NCBI GenBank assembly: GCA_905221605.1
Contig: CAJNDS010002836.1
Coordinates: forward strand, 62,001 to 126,000
Length of the DNA stretch: 64,000 bases
DNA from: Symbiodinium natans
Lineage: Eukaryota > Sar > Dinophyceae > Suessiales > Symbiodiniaceae
Reading direction: 5' to 3'
Part shown: piece by piece, positions 10,601-20,197 of the stretch
How the letters are laid out: every line of letters starts with the position of its first letter
Numbering within the stretch: position 1 is the stretch's first letter
Position numbers and translations under genes: made by a program
Notes under the pieces: model-generated
What the model was told of the DNA's origin: nothing
Database searches by the model: none
Seen by the model: the letters and a program-made list of their open reading frames with translations, nothing else

Positions 10601-11705
10601 CCGGGGTGGGGTTACGGCGTTGGTTCTTAGAGGTTTCGCCTACGCTCCAGAGAGCCCTTCCTAGGTCTGAACCCCGCAGCCCTAAACCCAAGACCTGCGC
10701 TGCTCCCGGGCCATTCCCGCAAAGCCCCCTGAACAGATCGCTGGGGTGGCCTACGAAAAAAATGAGGTTCTGGGTTCTTTGCGGCCAAGGCTTGGGATGC
10801 TCCCCCTTATACTGGCAGTCCTCAGTAGGGATTTTTAATAGGGGGCACTTTATGCCCTATAAGAGAGAACATCCCAACCCTAAACCCTGCACCCTAAAAC
10901 CAACTGAACATCCCAAGCCAAGGCCATGTAAGGGAGCCACAACAACTCCCTCCCAGTTCGTTCACCGGGGCTCCTGCTCGCTGCGGCCGCTCTCGACAGC
11001 CTAGACTCACTCTCCGCTTGGCAAGTGGGTTTAGGGTTTAGGGATGAGGGTTGAGGGTCTAGGGCAAGCGGGTTTAGGGTGTAGAGTTGAACCTTAAACC
11101 CTAAACCGCCCTGCACCAGTCCGCTCCCAAATCCTAACCCAAACTCTTTCTGAATGCCCGACAGACGTTCCGAAATGGTGCATTGAAATAAGGAATCTTC
11201 ATACTGAACCAGAGCCGCGGCATCAGCAAGGGATACCCTGTAAAGGATAAACGCCCAAACCCCCGAGCGCTGGAACCAGAAGGAGGATACACACACCTAG
11301 CCGACCAATGTCTTCACGTCCTCGCCCTGCGGATCGGTTTAAGGTTTGGGGTGCAGGGTTTCGGTTTAGGGTTTAGGGTTTGGGGTGTGAACCCTAAACC
11401 CTAACCCGAAATCCTAAACCCTGTGGGGTTTAGTTGGGGTGCCGGGATTCGACGCGGGATTGAGGGTTTTAAGCTCCGAGGCCTCGTCTGTGACCTCAAA
11501 GAAACCCTCAACCAACACCCTAGCTGGCCCAGCAAGTGGGCTTCCTAGTAACTCCTACGAACCCACACCCCACCTCCGAATTCTGCCCATAAGGCACCTT
11601 GTTCTAGCAACAACCTATATACCCAAAGAGGGGCAGGCTTCAGGCAAACCCTGCAAGCCCAGCCTCTTCCAGCTTCTTGAGCTGCTTCTGCCGCTCGGCC
11701 TCTCG
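7691..11705 (-). CDS. Unidentified minus-strand gene (or genes) in small exons
   Basis: Several islands between telomere-like stretches have splice signals and a clear frame. Best exons: 11650-11700 (RQKQLKKLEEAGL, coiled-coil-like); 11450-11490 (FFEVTDEASELK); about 10425-10497 (VDADRSVKRPRRGANEPG, a basic NLS-like run); 9965-10042 (SLSREIVRYERLAESPEQ); 9025-9107 (ASLRSFYGLHDNFPEE); 8930-8985 (GGQHLTSEALASFLAL); 8418-8493 (TAG acceptor, GTAAGT donor, 25 codons including LELDAKGELVQTHWGRLD); 8202-8236 (GTAAGG donor); 7691-7779 (29 codons, SQLIFLARAAARLLLLG). Phases were checked within exons; joins between all of them were not. I do not recognise a family. Telomere-like repeats and two inverted-repeat elements (8024-8150, 8250-8363) fill the introns. 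More than one gene is possible. Confidence 0.5.
8024..8150. mobile_element. Introner-like element, family A
   Basis: Begins TACTTGAAGGCTCACGGGTA and ends TACTTATGAACCTCCAAGTA, which are imperfect inverted repeats. The core carries GTGGGGTCATAAGTAGGG and CCTTATTTATATAGGG. It lies in the intron that follows (on the minus strand) the exon at 8202-8236. Sequence from 7800 to 8023 is otherwise spacer. Confidence 0.65.
8250..8363. mobile_element. Inverted-repeat element, family F, in an intron
   Basis: GGTAGCCCAGCAACC at the left and CCACTGGGCTACTAAG at the right are inverted. The core includes CACCCTGTTTTGGG and AACCCAAAAAATAT. On the minus strand the element begins GTAGCCCAG, a possible donor, and ends just before the GTGTAG acceptor of the exon at 8236. 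A related end (GGTAGCCCAACAAG) is at about 34008. Confidence 0.55.
8498..9215. repeat. Telomere-like intronic DNA
   Basis: GGGTTTAGGG, GGGTGTAGGG (8498-8580) and GGGTTTGGGG (9113-9215) tracts separate small minus-strand exon islands. Confidence 0.8.
10792..10877. mobile_element. Inverted-repeat element, family B, copy 1
   Basis: Begins TTGGGATGCTCCCCCTTATA and ends GAGAGAACATCCCAA. The core has CAGTCCTCAGTAGGG and TAATAGGGGGCACT. It is shorter than the other copies on its right side. Confidence 0.65.
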
Positions 11706-12029
11706 TGGCGGGGGTGGTGATCCCCAGGCGTTTGGGGTGACCCAGGGCTGAAACTGCTAAAGGTTGTGGGGGCGGGAGGGGGGGGGGGCGGGGGAGGAGA
11801 TGTCCGCCCCTTTTTTCCAACTAGTTGCGCACAGATGCTCGCCACATGTAGTGTGGGATTTTATGCTTGTGGTTTAGGCAGCGACACTCACAAACAGGAT
11901 TCAGAGTTGCAGCCGCCACCCACAACCTTAACCTGAAGCAGACTCGGCACCCATACGAGAGTACGAAAACTAGGGGGACCCCCATAATAGCAGGATCCCC
12001 TCATAATAAGGACCCCAAGAAGGTGCCCC

Positions 12030-12292
12030 CTAATATCGCCAGACGGCCTTGTTGACGCTATCTGTCCAGCCGCGAATTGCTGATGCACTTTCCCGATTTC
12101 CCCGAAGATAGGGCCGCCTACTGCACCCCAAGATACAACATGTCCCTTGTTTCCGAAAAAACCCGCAATGGAAGGGTAACCCAATTTTGGCGAAACGCCT
12201 TGTTAGGAATGCGGGCCTCCTCACCGTCACTGTCCACATCGCTGTCGTAGCCTCGCTGCAGCATGCTCAGGCAGCCGTTAGCCCCACAAGCT
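12030..12292 (-). CDS. Exon(s) with an acidic segment, 3' part of the 12-13 kb chain
   Basis: On the minus strand an acceptor CTGCAG precedes codons for RGYDSDVDSDGEEARIPNKA, followed by FRQNW. The frame can either continue without splicing to a stop (ending RDMLYLGVQ near 12121) or splice to an island at 12030-12120, where IFGEIGKVHQQFAAG is readable in another phase. The upstream phase (exon ending at 12411) fits the CTGCAG acceptor. I cannot decide between the two ends. No family recognised. Confidence 0.5.
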
Positions 12293-12410
12293 GCAACTCA
12301 GCCCAAAGCACCATGGCTCTACGGCCCTGCAGCCCCTCAAAACTTCAAAACCCTCAAGCCGACAAGTGCCTTCAAAACCTTGGGGCCTGACCCCCAAAAC
12401 CGGCGCCCAC

Positions 12411-12935
12411 AAAATACTCCGGAAAGGCGGGTAGCTTGCTGGATGTTCGTGAGCAAGGCATGTGAAAAACTTGGTGTCCTATGCAGATACTTGTAAGTCC
12501 GATGTTCCCTAAAAAATTGTTCAGCTTAAAGGTTCATGGGTAGTTACAAGTGGGGTTATAGGTAGGGTCGCTATGGTTGCAACCTTATTTAGGGTATAAC
12601 TACCCATGAACCTTCAAGTAGTTCCTTGCGAGGAACCAGGAAGGTCATTGTCTGGGTGCAGTCTGCCGTTAGATTGCCTTGCCAAGCCGCCCAGCGCTCG
12701 ATCCTCCGGAGTAACAACCGCAATGCCACAAGCCCTACTTGGAGGTTGATTGGGGTACTGAAAAGATCTGAAAAGTAGGTCTATAAGTAGGGTAACTGTG
12801 GTTATAGCCTTATTTAGGGGTACTTAGAACCCCACTTAAAAGTACCCATGAACCTTCAAGTAAGCACGCTCCGGAGTGCAACAGGTTGGCCCCGAATCCG
12901 CGGAACCCATGAGGCAGCGCCATCAACGGCAGACC
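12411..12935 (-). CDS. Three-exon chain interrupted by introner-like elements
   Basis: Exons 12868-12935 (22 codons plus 2 nt; GLPLMALPHGFRGFGANLLH), 12637-12734 (GIAVVTPEDRALGGLARQ) and 12411-12508 (32 codons; SKLPAFPEYF at the end) join with matching phases: GC+G, then G+GG, then phase 0. Donors are GTGCTT and GTTCCT; acceptors are AAGTAG and TTTTAG. The two introns (12735-12867 and 12509-12636) are occupied mainly by family A elements. The protein is not recognised; it may be the C-terminal continuation of the methyltransferase gene or a separate gene. The phase agreement is the main support. Confidence 0.6.
12524..12621. mobile_element. Introner-like element, family A, inside an intron
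   Basis: CTTAAAGGTTCATGGGTAGT at the left pairs with ACTACCCATGAACCTTCAAG at the right. It occupies most of the 128-nt intron 12509-12636. The core has GTGGGGTTATAGGTAGGG and AACCTTATTTAGGG. Confidence 0.75.
12736..12862. mobile_element. Introner-like element, family A, filling an intron
   Basis: TACTTGGAGGTTGATTGGGG at the left and CCCATGAACCTTCAAGTA at the right are imperfect inverted repeats. The modelled intron is 12735-12867, so the element makes up all but a few bases. Its left end supplies the AAGTAG acceptor of the minus-strand gene. Confidence 0.75.
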
Positions 12936-12959
12936 CTATGCCCTAGAGGCCCTGAACCC

Positions 12960-12982
12960 TCCCCCCCCCCCCCCCCCCCCTC
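12960..12982. repeat. Poly-C tract
   Basis: About 20 consecutive C residues followed by TCCCCTCTCGG. Similar 9-18-base G or C runs recur across the window (for example about 7905, 28003, 29111, 45517, 49000). Confidence 0.95.
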
Positions 12983-13302
12983 CCCTCTCGGCTCCTTCTC
13001 CGGCTCCGCTTTCTCTGAGCTTTTGTGCCTCTCGGGCAGCTCGGCAGTCTTCTCAAAAACCTCAGCTGGGGTTCTCGGAAGCACCCATGCGCTTCTTACG
13101 ACAACAGCCTCAACTTGACTTGGCTCACCCCCACCCCCCACGTGGCGTTTGACTGTCCACAAAGCCATCTGTTGTTGCTGTCTTTTAGGGGCTTTAGGGT
13201 CGAGGCTTCAAGGTCCCAAACATCGGGCTCTGTCGTCAGCACTTGAACTAACAGAGTGCTCGGGCACAAAGAAGTCAAGGCAAGGGGCGGCGATGAAAAA
13301 GC

Positions 13303-16300
13303 CTGGTCGAAGTCAACTCGTGGCTTCGGCTTGAGCTTCCCGGTTCTGGTTGGCTTCGTGGTTTCCTTGAGGCAAAGGGTTTGGGGGCTTGTATGTGGGG
13401 GTAGTTCTCTAATTACATTGGGGCCCCTTTTGGGGTCCCCAGTCTACGGGACCCAAAAAGGGCACCCTAGCTATGTAGAGAACTACCACATGTGCCAGCC
13501 GCGCAATAATGAAGGGGTGGGCGCCTCCCGTGTCGTTGTGGTGCGGGAGGATCCGGATGCACCGGGGCAGCTGCCGGCTCTCGGGCGCGTCCTCCGCGGG
13601 CGCGAAGACACCTCTCTTGCCAGAGTGGACATACGGCCAGTTTGCGGCATGCTGGGCCCCCCCCTTTTTGCAGAACAGACCCTTGTAGGGCGCACGATAA
13701 GGGGCCCACAAATTAGAGAACTGCCCCAACCTCAACTGCAGCTGTGTAAGCCGAACTGCGCTGGCTCCAGGTTGATTTTTCAGACTTTAGCTACGGGTGG
13801 GGTCTGTCATGGCCCATGCGTGCCTGGACGCAACTTCGCCCCAGCTGCCTGTGCCTGATCGGACAGCTTCACGGGTCTTTGACGAATGTCGATCATATGG
13901 TGACTGCTCTCAAGCTCCCGAACATACCTGCGCGACCGTCGTATAGGGCTCCGTACAATCACGGGAAGCAGAAGGGCCCCTCCCCCTTAACCCAAGCCCT
14001 CCAGAAATCCGACGCCCTTTGACTTCTGTGGCCTCCCTCTATACTCCAGAAGAAGGCTTAAGAAGGTACTTACACCTGGGGGACAATCGAACCCTCAACC
14101 CTCAACCCCAAACCCTCAACCCTCAACCCTAAACCCTAAACCGGTGTTGGGTTACCGGTAGGGTCTTGAAGACTCGTTGAGCCTCTGCATGGCTCGAGAA
14201 GATCTGCCGCTTGCTGGGATGCGCAACCTCGCAGCCCGCTTGGAGGTTCATGGGGTACCTTCTAGGCGGGGTTATTTGTAGGGTGGCGATAATTATACAG
14301 GCTTCGAATCTTATCTAGGTCCTGCTTACAGCCGCTTATAGCCTGATTTAGGGTACTTAGAACATGAAGCTCCAAGAACAGCTGAGGGCTTTCGGGAAGC
14401 TGCCGCAAGTTGCCGGGGACTTGGGCTTGAGAGTGTTTTGTAAGCCCTCCAACCCAAGAACAGGCCTGGAAAGCCACAAGCGATACCTGGCAACTGTAAA
14501 ACCCCAGACCCTCAGCGGGCGGATGCAAGCGTTGCTGGAAGATGCTGTACCATCCCTTTTTTCTGGCACATTCCTGATGGCTCAGACAAAACAGAGGCTC
14601 CGAAATGAGAACCGGCTTCCTGCCTTCCACCGGCGCAGCCCCTGTGCCGTCTTGAGCGGCGCGAGCATGTCGCGCGCCTCGACGAGCACCTGGGCTCGGG
14701 AGGGTTGAGGCTTTGGCTCGGAAGAGAAGTTGAATCGTTGCACCCCACGCCCGCTTCCCAGACCTTCCTTTTGTTCTGGCTGAGCATGGAAGTGGACCCT
14801 CCCCCCCAACGTCAGAATCAGGGCCGCGTCCCATGTCTACCCCGGCCTGTCGCCACGCTTGTGGGGGGTTTTGGGCTTAAGGGCCCCGGCAAGTCTTTAC
14901 GGCGGAGGGTTTTTAATGACACCGTGTTCTACGTTGCGTGCCTGCCTTTCGGTCCGTGCTTCCTTTCTGGGTTGCTTGTATTCCGCGTGGCGTGGAATGT
15001 GCATTAACATCCTTTCTACGAGCCACATTCATAGAGAAGAGAGAGCGAGATAGAGAGGGAGAGCGAGCGAGCGAGCGAGCGAGAGACGGACAGGGAGAGA
15101 GAGAGAGAGAGACACTGTTGAGAAGAATGCCGCCCTTGACTTTCCGCCGAGGTTACCGTATGTTGTGGGTCCTTCTCCGGGCCCCTTCCCCGCACACCCT
15201 ATAGGGGTCGAGATGCCACGCAGCCGGTTCGAAGTATCTCGGCCACCACCGCCTCGTTCTCCACAGGGGACAGGCTGCACGTGCCTGGGCCGCAAAAGCG
15301 TTGGGTGCACGGCTGAGAGGAAGTGAGATGAAGCCTTCCCAAGTGGAGGATTCGGAGAGCTGGGCTTTAGGGCTACGGCTAGGGTTTTGGGGAAGGGAAG
15401 CTGTAAGCTTGCAGCTTACAGGATGCCCATCCCATCCCACACGGACTGGTGCAGGTGCGCGTCGATCTACCCTCTGCCCGTTTCGGTGGTTGTAGGCCTT
15501 CAGGGTTTTAGGCTCCCCGAAGGCCTCCTAAGATGGGGCATCCCTGAACTTACGAATCATAAGCCATTTCTTGCCGTCAAGCCTAACCCACCCCAGGCCC
15601 ACAAGCCGTGGGATTTGCCCAGGGGCTGTAGACCATGCGCCCACCCACGCGCAAGAGGCGGACGGCGCGCAGGGCGACCTTGCTCAGTTTAGGGTTCCGG
15701 GTTTCCGGTTCGGGGTGCATCTTGCATCTTGACAGAGGGTTTGGAAGAAGGTGTCATGGGTCTTGGGCCGCCAGTCACTCAGAATGCACGAACAGCAAAG
15801 AACAGAACGAATTCGATTTAGAAAAGAATGGAACAACATAGACATTGGGATACCATGCATTCATTAGATATCGCAATATCAATCTGGCAGATGCATACCC
15901 TCCCCCCCCCCCCCAAAAAAAAAAAAAACTAATATATATATATATATAACTACTACCCTAGACCCTAAACCCAAGACCCGAAACTCTAAACCCTAAACCC
16001 CAAACCCCTGAACAGCCCGAGCTGCGGCCAACTGTGACGCGTGCAGCTCCAGACCCAGCTTGGGGGTCCACTCCTGGGCCCAGAAGAGTAGCTGGGTGGG
16101 TTTAGGGTTTAGGGTTCACTCAACCATAAACCCTGAACCCTAACCCTAAACCCTAACCCCCCCCCCCCCACCACCATCCCTAACAGGCCAGGGACCCGCC
16201 AGAGGTGCGGTGACTTGCGGAGCGTTCCATCCTCAGAGCAACAGCGATTTAGGGCTTCAGGGCTTTTTAGGGGTTTAGGGTTTCGGGCTTGAAGCTTTGG

Positions 16301-19113
16301 GTTTTTTGGGTGCAAGGCTTTAGGGCTTCAGGGTGGTGATCTTCAGTTTCCATGTTTCGGGGCTACGTTGTTCTCCTCCGCCGGCCCCAAACGCAAAGCA
16401 AAGCACAAGCAGTAACCTGTTTACGGGGGCTATACTCCATGTGGGGTACACAAAGGCTGCCCCTATTTGGGCAAAGCGCACATCTCGAAGACGTGTGACC
16501 ACCTTTTTGGCAAGCCGCCGGTCTTGGTCTGCTGATCTACGTGCTCTTGGAGCTAAGTGGCATGCCAGCGGAACAGCAATACATCGCTTTGTGGTTTAGG
16601 GTTTCGGGTTCCCGGGCTTTGCGGTTTAGGGTTTAGGGTTTAGGGCTTAGTGCTACCCTCTCATTGGCCAACGTTCTGCAGGTGCAGCAGACAGCAAGAT
16701 GCGACTCCCTAGACCATACAGGCTGTGTCCGTGGGATAGCGCTTCTTCAGACATCCTGGCGGACATTGCTGGGTGTTTTTGAGAGTGTATTCCTCATATC
16801 CGCCGCTGGAAGTCGGGCAGCGGCAGCAGATGTAACCCGACGCCCAGCGCCACACCGGATCGCCAAGTGCCTCAACCTTGTACTTCGTGATCTCTTTACA
16901 TATCATCAATAACACATAATTGCAAGAAATCAGTCGTCAAAAACACGTAAATGTAGAAATTGAAGGTTGGGAATTGCATGGAATTGCTCTTCTTCTTAAG
17001 CTCATTGAAGGATTTTCAGCACACCTGGCCTGGGCCTGCTCCAAGCCCACGGAAGTCTGATGCTTGCCTGCTTCCTCTTGACTCCGCAATGAGACAGCAA
17101 GAGAAGCCAAATAGAAAGACATGGCCGCAAAGAGCAGGCGACGCATCTTTCGAATGGATATGGCGCTGGGATTGGGACAGACAACGGCTTGAGCATCCCG
17201 GCGCCACTCTCTGACATGGGGGTTTCCGATGATCGGGGTACCTTTTTTGGAGGGGGGTCCCTTTATTTAAGGGGGGATTCGATTGCCCAAGTCCTCCGGC
17301 GGACATTTGCAGCTTCTACTGCTGCGGAATTTTTGCGGCCAGAACTTCTCGGACAAGACGGATCGGGGCTTCCGGTGCTTGGGCAACGGCAATGGCAAGA
17401 GATCAACTATAGCACACTACTTGTCACAGGTCTGGTTGTATGTGCCCGAAATAAGGGTATAACCAGACAGACTTATAGTTACCCTACTCATAACCCCACT
17501 TCTACCTACCCAACCCCAAAGCTTGGGCCCTGAACACCCCAAAAACCGCCAAACCCGCAAATTTCCTCAGCCCGGCGGGATCGCACTCTAAGCCCCCCGA
17601 CGCTGGAGCACATCACGTCGCACAGAATGCGGTCGAAGAAAACCTCTTAAAGAGGCCGGGACCCATAGGTGCTCGGGGGTTTAGGGTTTAGGGTTCAAGG
17701 GTCTTAGGGTTTTAGGGCTTTGGGTTTTAGGGTTTCAGGGTCTTAGGGTTTCAGGGTTTCAGGGTTTCAGGGTTTCAGGGCTTCAGGGTTTCAGGGTTTC
17801 AGGGTTTCAGGGCTTTAGGGCTTTAGGGTTTTAGGGTTTTAGGGTTTTAAGGTTTGAGGGTTTTAGGGTTTTAGGGTTTTAGGGTTTAGGGTTTTAAGGG
17901 TTTCAGGGTTTCAGGGTTCAGGGTTTAGGGTTTTAGGGTTTTTAGGGTTTTAGGGGTTTAGGGTTTAGGGTTTCAGGGTTTTAGTTTTTAGGGTTTTAGG
18001 GTTTTAGGGTTTTAGGGTTTTAGGGTTTTAGGGTTTTAGGGTTTTAGGGTTTTAGGGTTTTAGGGTTTTAGGGTTTTAGGGTTTTAGGGTTTTAGGGTTT
18101 TAGGGTTTTAGGGTCTTAGGGTCTTAGGGTCTTAGGGTTTGGGTTTCAGGGCTTCAGGGTTTAGGGTTTTAGGGTTTTAGGGTTTTTTGAGGGTTTTTGT
18201 TTGGGTGGTTTTAGGGTTGTTGAGGGTTTTTTGAGGGTTTTAGGGGTGTAGGGTTTCAGGGTTTTAGGGTTTTAGGGTTTTAGGGTTTCTGTCCTGTGAG
18301 GGCGGCTTTGGGTTTGGGGTTGGGCTTTGGGGTTTACTTGGAGGTTCATGGGTAGTTATAAGGAGGGTTATAAATACCCTAAATAAGGTCACAACCAGTT
18401 GTAATGAAAGTCGCCGTACTTATAACGCCACTTATGACTACCAGAGTCTATTGAATCGACATTGACAACCCTAAACCCTCAACCCTGAAGCCTATATAGA
18501 AACTAGAAGGGATACTGGGTGCCGTCAGCCGGGAAGGGGACGCTGATCGAGTTCAACAGGTCCTACAAGCCCAACTGAACTACAAGGGGGAGCAGCCAGG
18601 TTCCTCTAGTCCCATGAAGATACTGTGTTCCTTTGCCACTTCCCAATTCGGGTACCCAGAGGCACCTCGTGGCCCTGTTCGTCGCGGAGGCTCGGGAAGA
18701 AGCGCGCGTCGTGGGAGGTGAAGAGCACCAGGGGATAGAGGGATTGGTGCCTGGAGAAGCAGAAGCTCTGAAACCCTGCTGGAGGACTTACAATCAACAG
18801 CTCAGAAGCTCAAGACACAAGGGCTCAAGGCCCAAGCTCCAAGGGATGCAAGGCCCCAGAACAGAGCACCTTCTACAAAGGCCTGGATGGATCATCCATT
18901 CAGTCGGAACCCCGACTCCTCAAGATTCCGCAACCCACCCCAACCCACCCCAACACACCAAAGCCCTGAGTACCCTGAAACCCCAGCCAAAGTTCGAAGC
19001 TTGCTGGTGCTCTACGTGCACAAGCCTCGCGATCTGGTGCACGAGCATGCCCGCCCGGTCCGTGGAGATCTCGTTGGCCACCACGCAGCCCTCGTCTGTG
19101 GAGTAGTCGATTC
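13303..19113 (-). CDS. NSUN2-like tRNA/RNA cytosine-5 methyltransferase (multi-exon)
   Basis: Minus-strand exons follow the order of the NSUN2/Trm4 fold: 19020-19113 (EGCVVANEISTDRAGMLVHQ), 18666-18750 (LVLFTSHDARFFPSLRD), 17602-17643 (FFDRILCDVMCSS), 16196-16231 (DGTLRKSPHLWR), 16029-16073 (EWTPKLGLELHASQL), 15627-15678 (LLRVGGRMVY), 15220-15284 (TCSLSPVENEAVVAEILRTG), 14624-14689 (RDMLAPLKTAQGLRRWK), about 14380-14420 plus 14145-14238 (less certain linker), 13490-13651 (RCIRILPHHNDTGG) and 13303-13365. The enzyme methylates RNA cytosines using SAM: the TCS cysteine is the nucleophile and the motif IV cysteine assists product release. Motif IV here reads VMCSSDGT instead of the usual VPCSGDGT; the cysteine is kept. 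Phases agree at the tested joins only if several donors are GC. The exon carrying SAM motif I and the start are not located upstream of 19113, so the N-terminus is missing from this model. Confidence 0.85.
13390..13493. mobile_element. Introner-like palindromic element, family C
   Basis: ATGTGGGGGTAGTTCTCTAA on the left pairs with TATGTAGAGAACTACCACAT on the right, and CCCCTTTTGGGGTCC with GGACCCAAAAAGGG. On the minus strand the intron of the methyltransferase gene starts GTGGTAGTTCTC at 13489, inside the terminal repeat, and the modelled intron is 13366-13489. A related sequence (GCAGTTCTCTAATTTGTGGG) starts the intron at about 13652-13735. Confidence 0.75.
14239..14377. mobile_element. Introner-like element, family A, coincident with an intron
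   Basis: CTTGGAGGTTCATGGGGTAC at the left pairs imperfectly with CTTAGAACATGAAGCTCCAAG at the right. The modelled minus-strand intron is 14239-14379: donor GTTCTTGG and acceptor CCAAG both fall in the terminal repeats. The flanking exons join in phase (AGC T + CG GGC). Confidence 0.75.
15030..15112. repeat. GAGA/GAGC microsatellite
   Basis: (GA)n and (GAGC)n purine run within the methyltransferase gene, in an intron. Confidence 0.9.
16320..16560 (-). CDS. Open exon-like island, unassigned
   Basis: A minus-strand frame includes RRLAKKVVTRLRDVRFAQIG followed by a hydrophobic stretch. It lies in the same methyltransferase intron. The plus-strand complement is also open, so strand is not certain. 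No family recognised. Confidence 0.25.
16709..17146 (-). CDS. Possible small secreted Cys-rich protein nested in an intron
   Basis: An ATG at 17146 opens MRRLLFAAMSFYLASLAVSL, a textbook signal peptide, followed by a polar stretch. A second open segment (about 16709-16890) encodes SGYICCRCPTSSGGYEEY and CPPGCLKKRYPTDTACMV, then a stop. Joining needs a GC donor near 17025 and an AG acceptor near 16890; I have not confirmed a unique phase. The whole lies in the 1.4-kb intron between methyltransferase exons 17602 and 16231, on the same strand. It could also be chance. Confidence 0.35.
17402..17515. mobile_element. Degenerate family A-like element
   Basis: CTACTTGTCACAGGTCTGGT near the left and ATAACCCCACTTCTACC near the right resemble family A. 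An inner inverted pair is GGTCTGGTTGTAT / GGTATAACCAGAC. Confidence 0.4.
17660..18290. repeat. Array of the 8-mer TTTTAGGG and variants, inside an intron
   Basis: Mostly GGGTTTTA with blocks of GGGTTTCA and a few GGGTCTTA. It lies between methyltransferase exons 18666 and 17643. This is a one-base-longer variant of the telomeric 7-mer, amplified locally. Confidence 0.9.
18335..18445. mobile_element. Introner-like element, family A, within a longer intron
   Basis: Begins TACTTGGAGGTTCATGGGTA and ends CGCCACTTATGACTACC. It lies in the same methyltransferase intron as the 8-mer array. Confidence 0.55.
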
Positions 19114-19769
19114 CTCAGACTAGGGTTTAGGGTTTAGGCTTGAAACATCCTAGACCCTAACCCTGAACCCAGGGCAGAGGGTCGAAAGCTGTCCGTGAGT
19201 GCATGCTGGGTACCTGGCTTTGGAATTCATATCCCAAGAACCGAGACCCTAAACCCTAGAACGTTTTGAAGGGCACTCGGCCAAGATCATCAAAAACAGC
19301 AGCTCAGCAGCTCTCCAATCACCTCCGAAGCCTAGACTCTGCAAACCCCCAACCCCAAACCACACACGGGTTTAGGGTCTATAGGGTTTATCTTTGGAGC
19401 AGAGGCTTGAGCTGATTTCGGGAAGAGATGCATGCCAAAGAATCACGTATGCACCGTTCCCTGCCACTCCAAAACATACATACAGGGCTTAGGGTCTAGG
19501 GTTTAGGGTTCAGGGACCCTAGAAACCCCAAAACATCACGCAGGCGGCGGCCGTGCAAGAAGCGCTGGCAACGCTTCGTGGTCTCGCTGGAGATTGCCTC
19601 CAGTCCCCTGCCGCGGATTTCGGGATTCTCGGAGGGTCTTGGGACCCGGGACGGCGGCATCCGCGTGAAGTCTGAAAGAGGTCTGGAATTTTTTGGAGAA
19701 GTTTTAGGGGTTTAGGGCGAAACTCGAAAAAGCACCCCTGAGCACCTGCCCCATTTCTGGAAGTTCGCC

Positions 19770-19838
19770 TCAGCCAGAGCTGCTGCTCAGGTTCTCCGCG
19801 GGTGGCTTAGGGGACTTTACGTCGGAGGCATACTTCTT
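19770..19838 (-). CDS. Probable last exon of an upstream gene
   Basis: After a GCAG acceptor the frame reads KKYASDVKSPKPPAENLSS and stops at 19770. This would be the 3' end of a minus-strand gene to the right. An island at about 19545-19685 is also open on the minus strand (PSENPEIRGRGLEAISSETT) but belongs to neither gene with certainty. Confidence 0.4.
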   Translation of the reverse strand, partial: KKYASDVKSPKPPAENLSSSSG

Positions 19839-19864
19839 CTGCTTTGTTGTAGGTCTAGAGGGCT

Positions 19865-20197
19865 TACAGCTTAGGGTCGGTTGCACACGCAGACGGACAG
19901 AATGACGTCCGTTGGCCATGTGTATTATTGAGCTGATGCTGATCAAGGGTGGTATTGCTGCCAGAACTGAATATTGCCTGCGTACCCGCAGAACGATACG
20001 ACCGCCAAAGAATCCGCCAAGGCCTCAGCCCCAGGAGTTGTCGTGTCGCGGCCGTTTTGCCTGGAATGGGTCGCCTGTATAGCCGACCCGGCATCGCGAC
20101 AGAAGGCCAGGAGCACAGGGGCCGAAATTGCTGCCTTCTGGACCATGTAGGGAGCTATGGGCCCCTCTGCGCCTCCCTGTGGAACTTCCACAGACAC
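19865..20197 (-). CDS. Open exon-like island, unassigned
   Basis: A minus-strand frame reads VQKAAISAPVLLAFCRDAGS through SFCGYAGNIQFWQQYHP. The plus-strand complement is open too (SRPFCLEWVACIADPASR). Strand unresolved; no family recognised. Confidence 0.25.

Noticed and set aside
13256-13858. 200-codon plus-strand frame
   Set aside because: It runs through a palindromic element and antisense to a well-supported methyltransferase exon.
18520-18580. Minus-strand island reading DLLNSISVPFPADGT as the methyltransferase motif IV exon
   Set aside because: The exon pair 17602-17643 and 16196-16231 gives a far better match with the conserved Cys.
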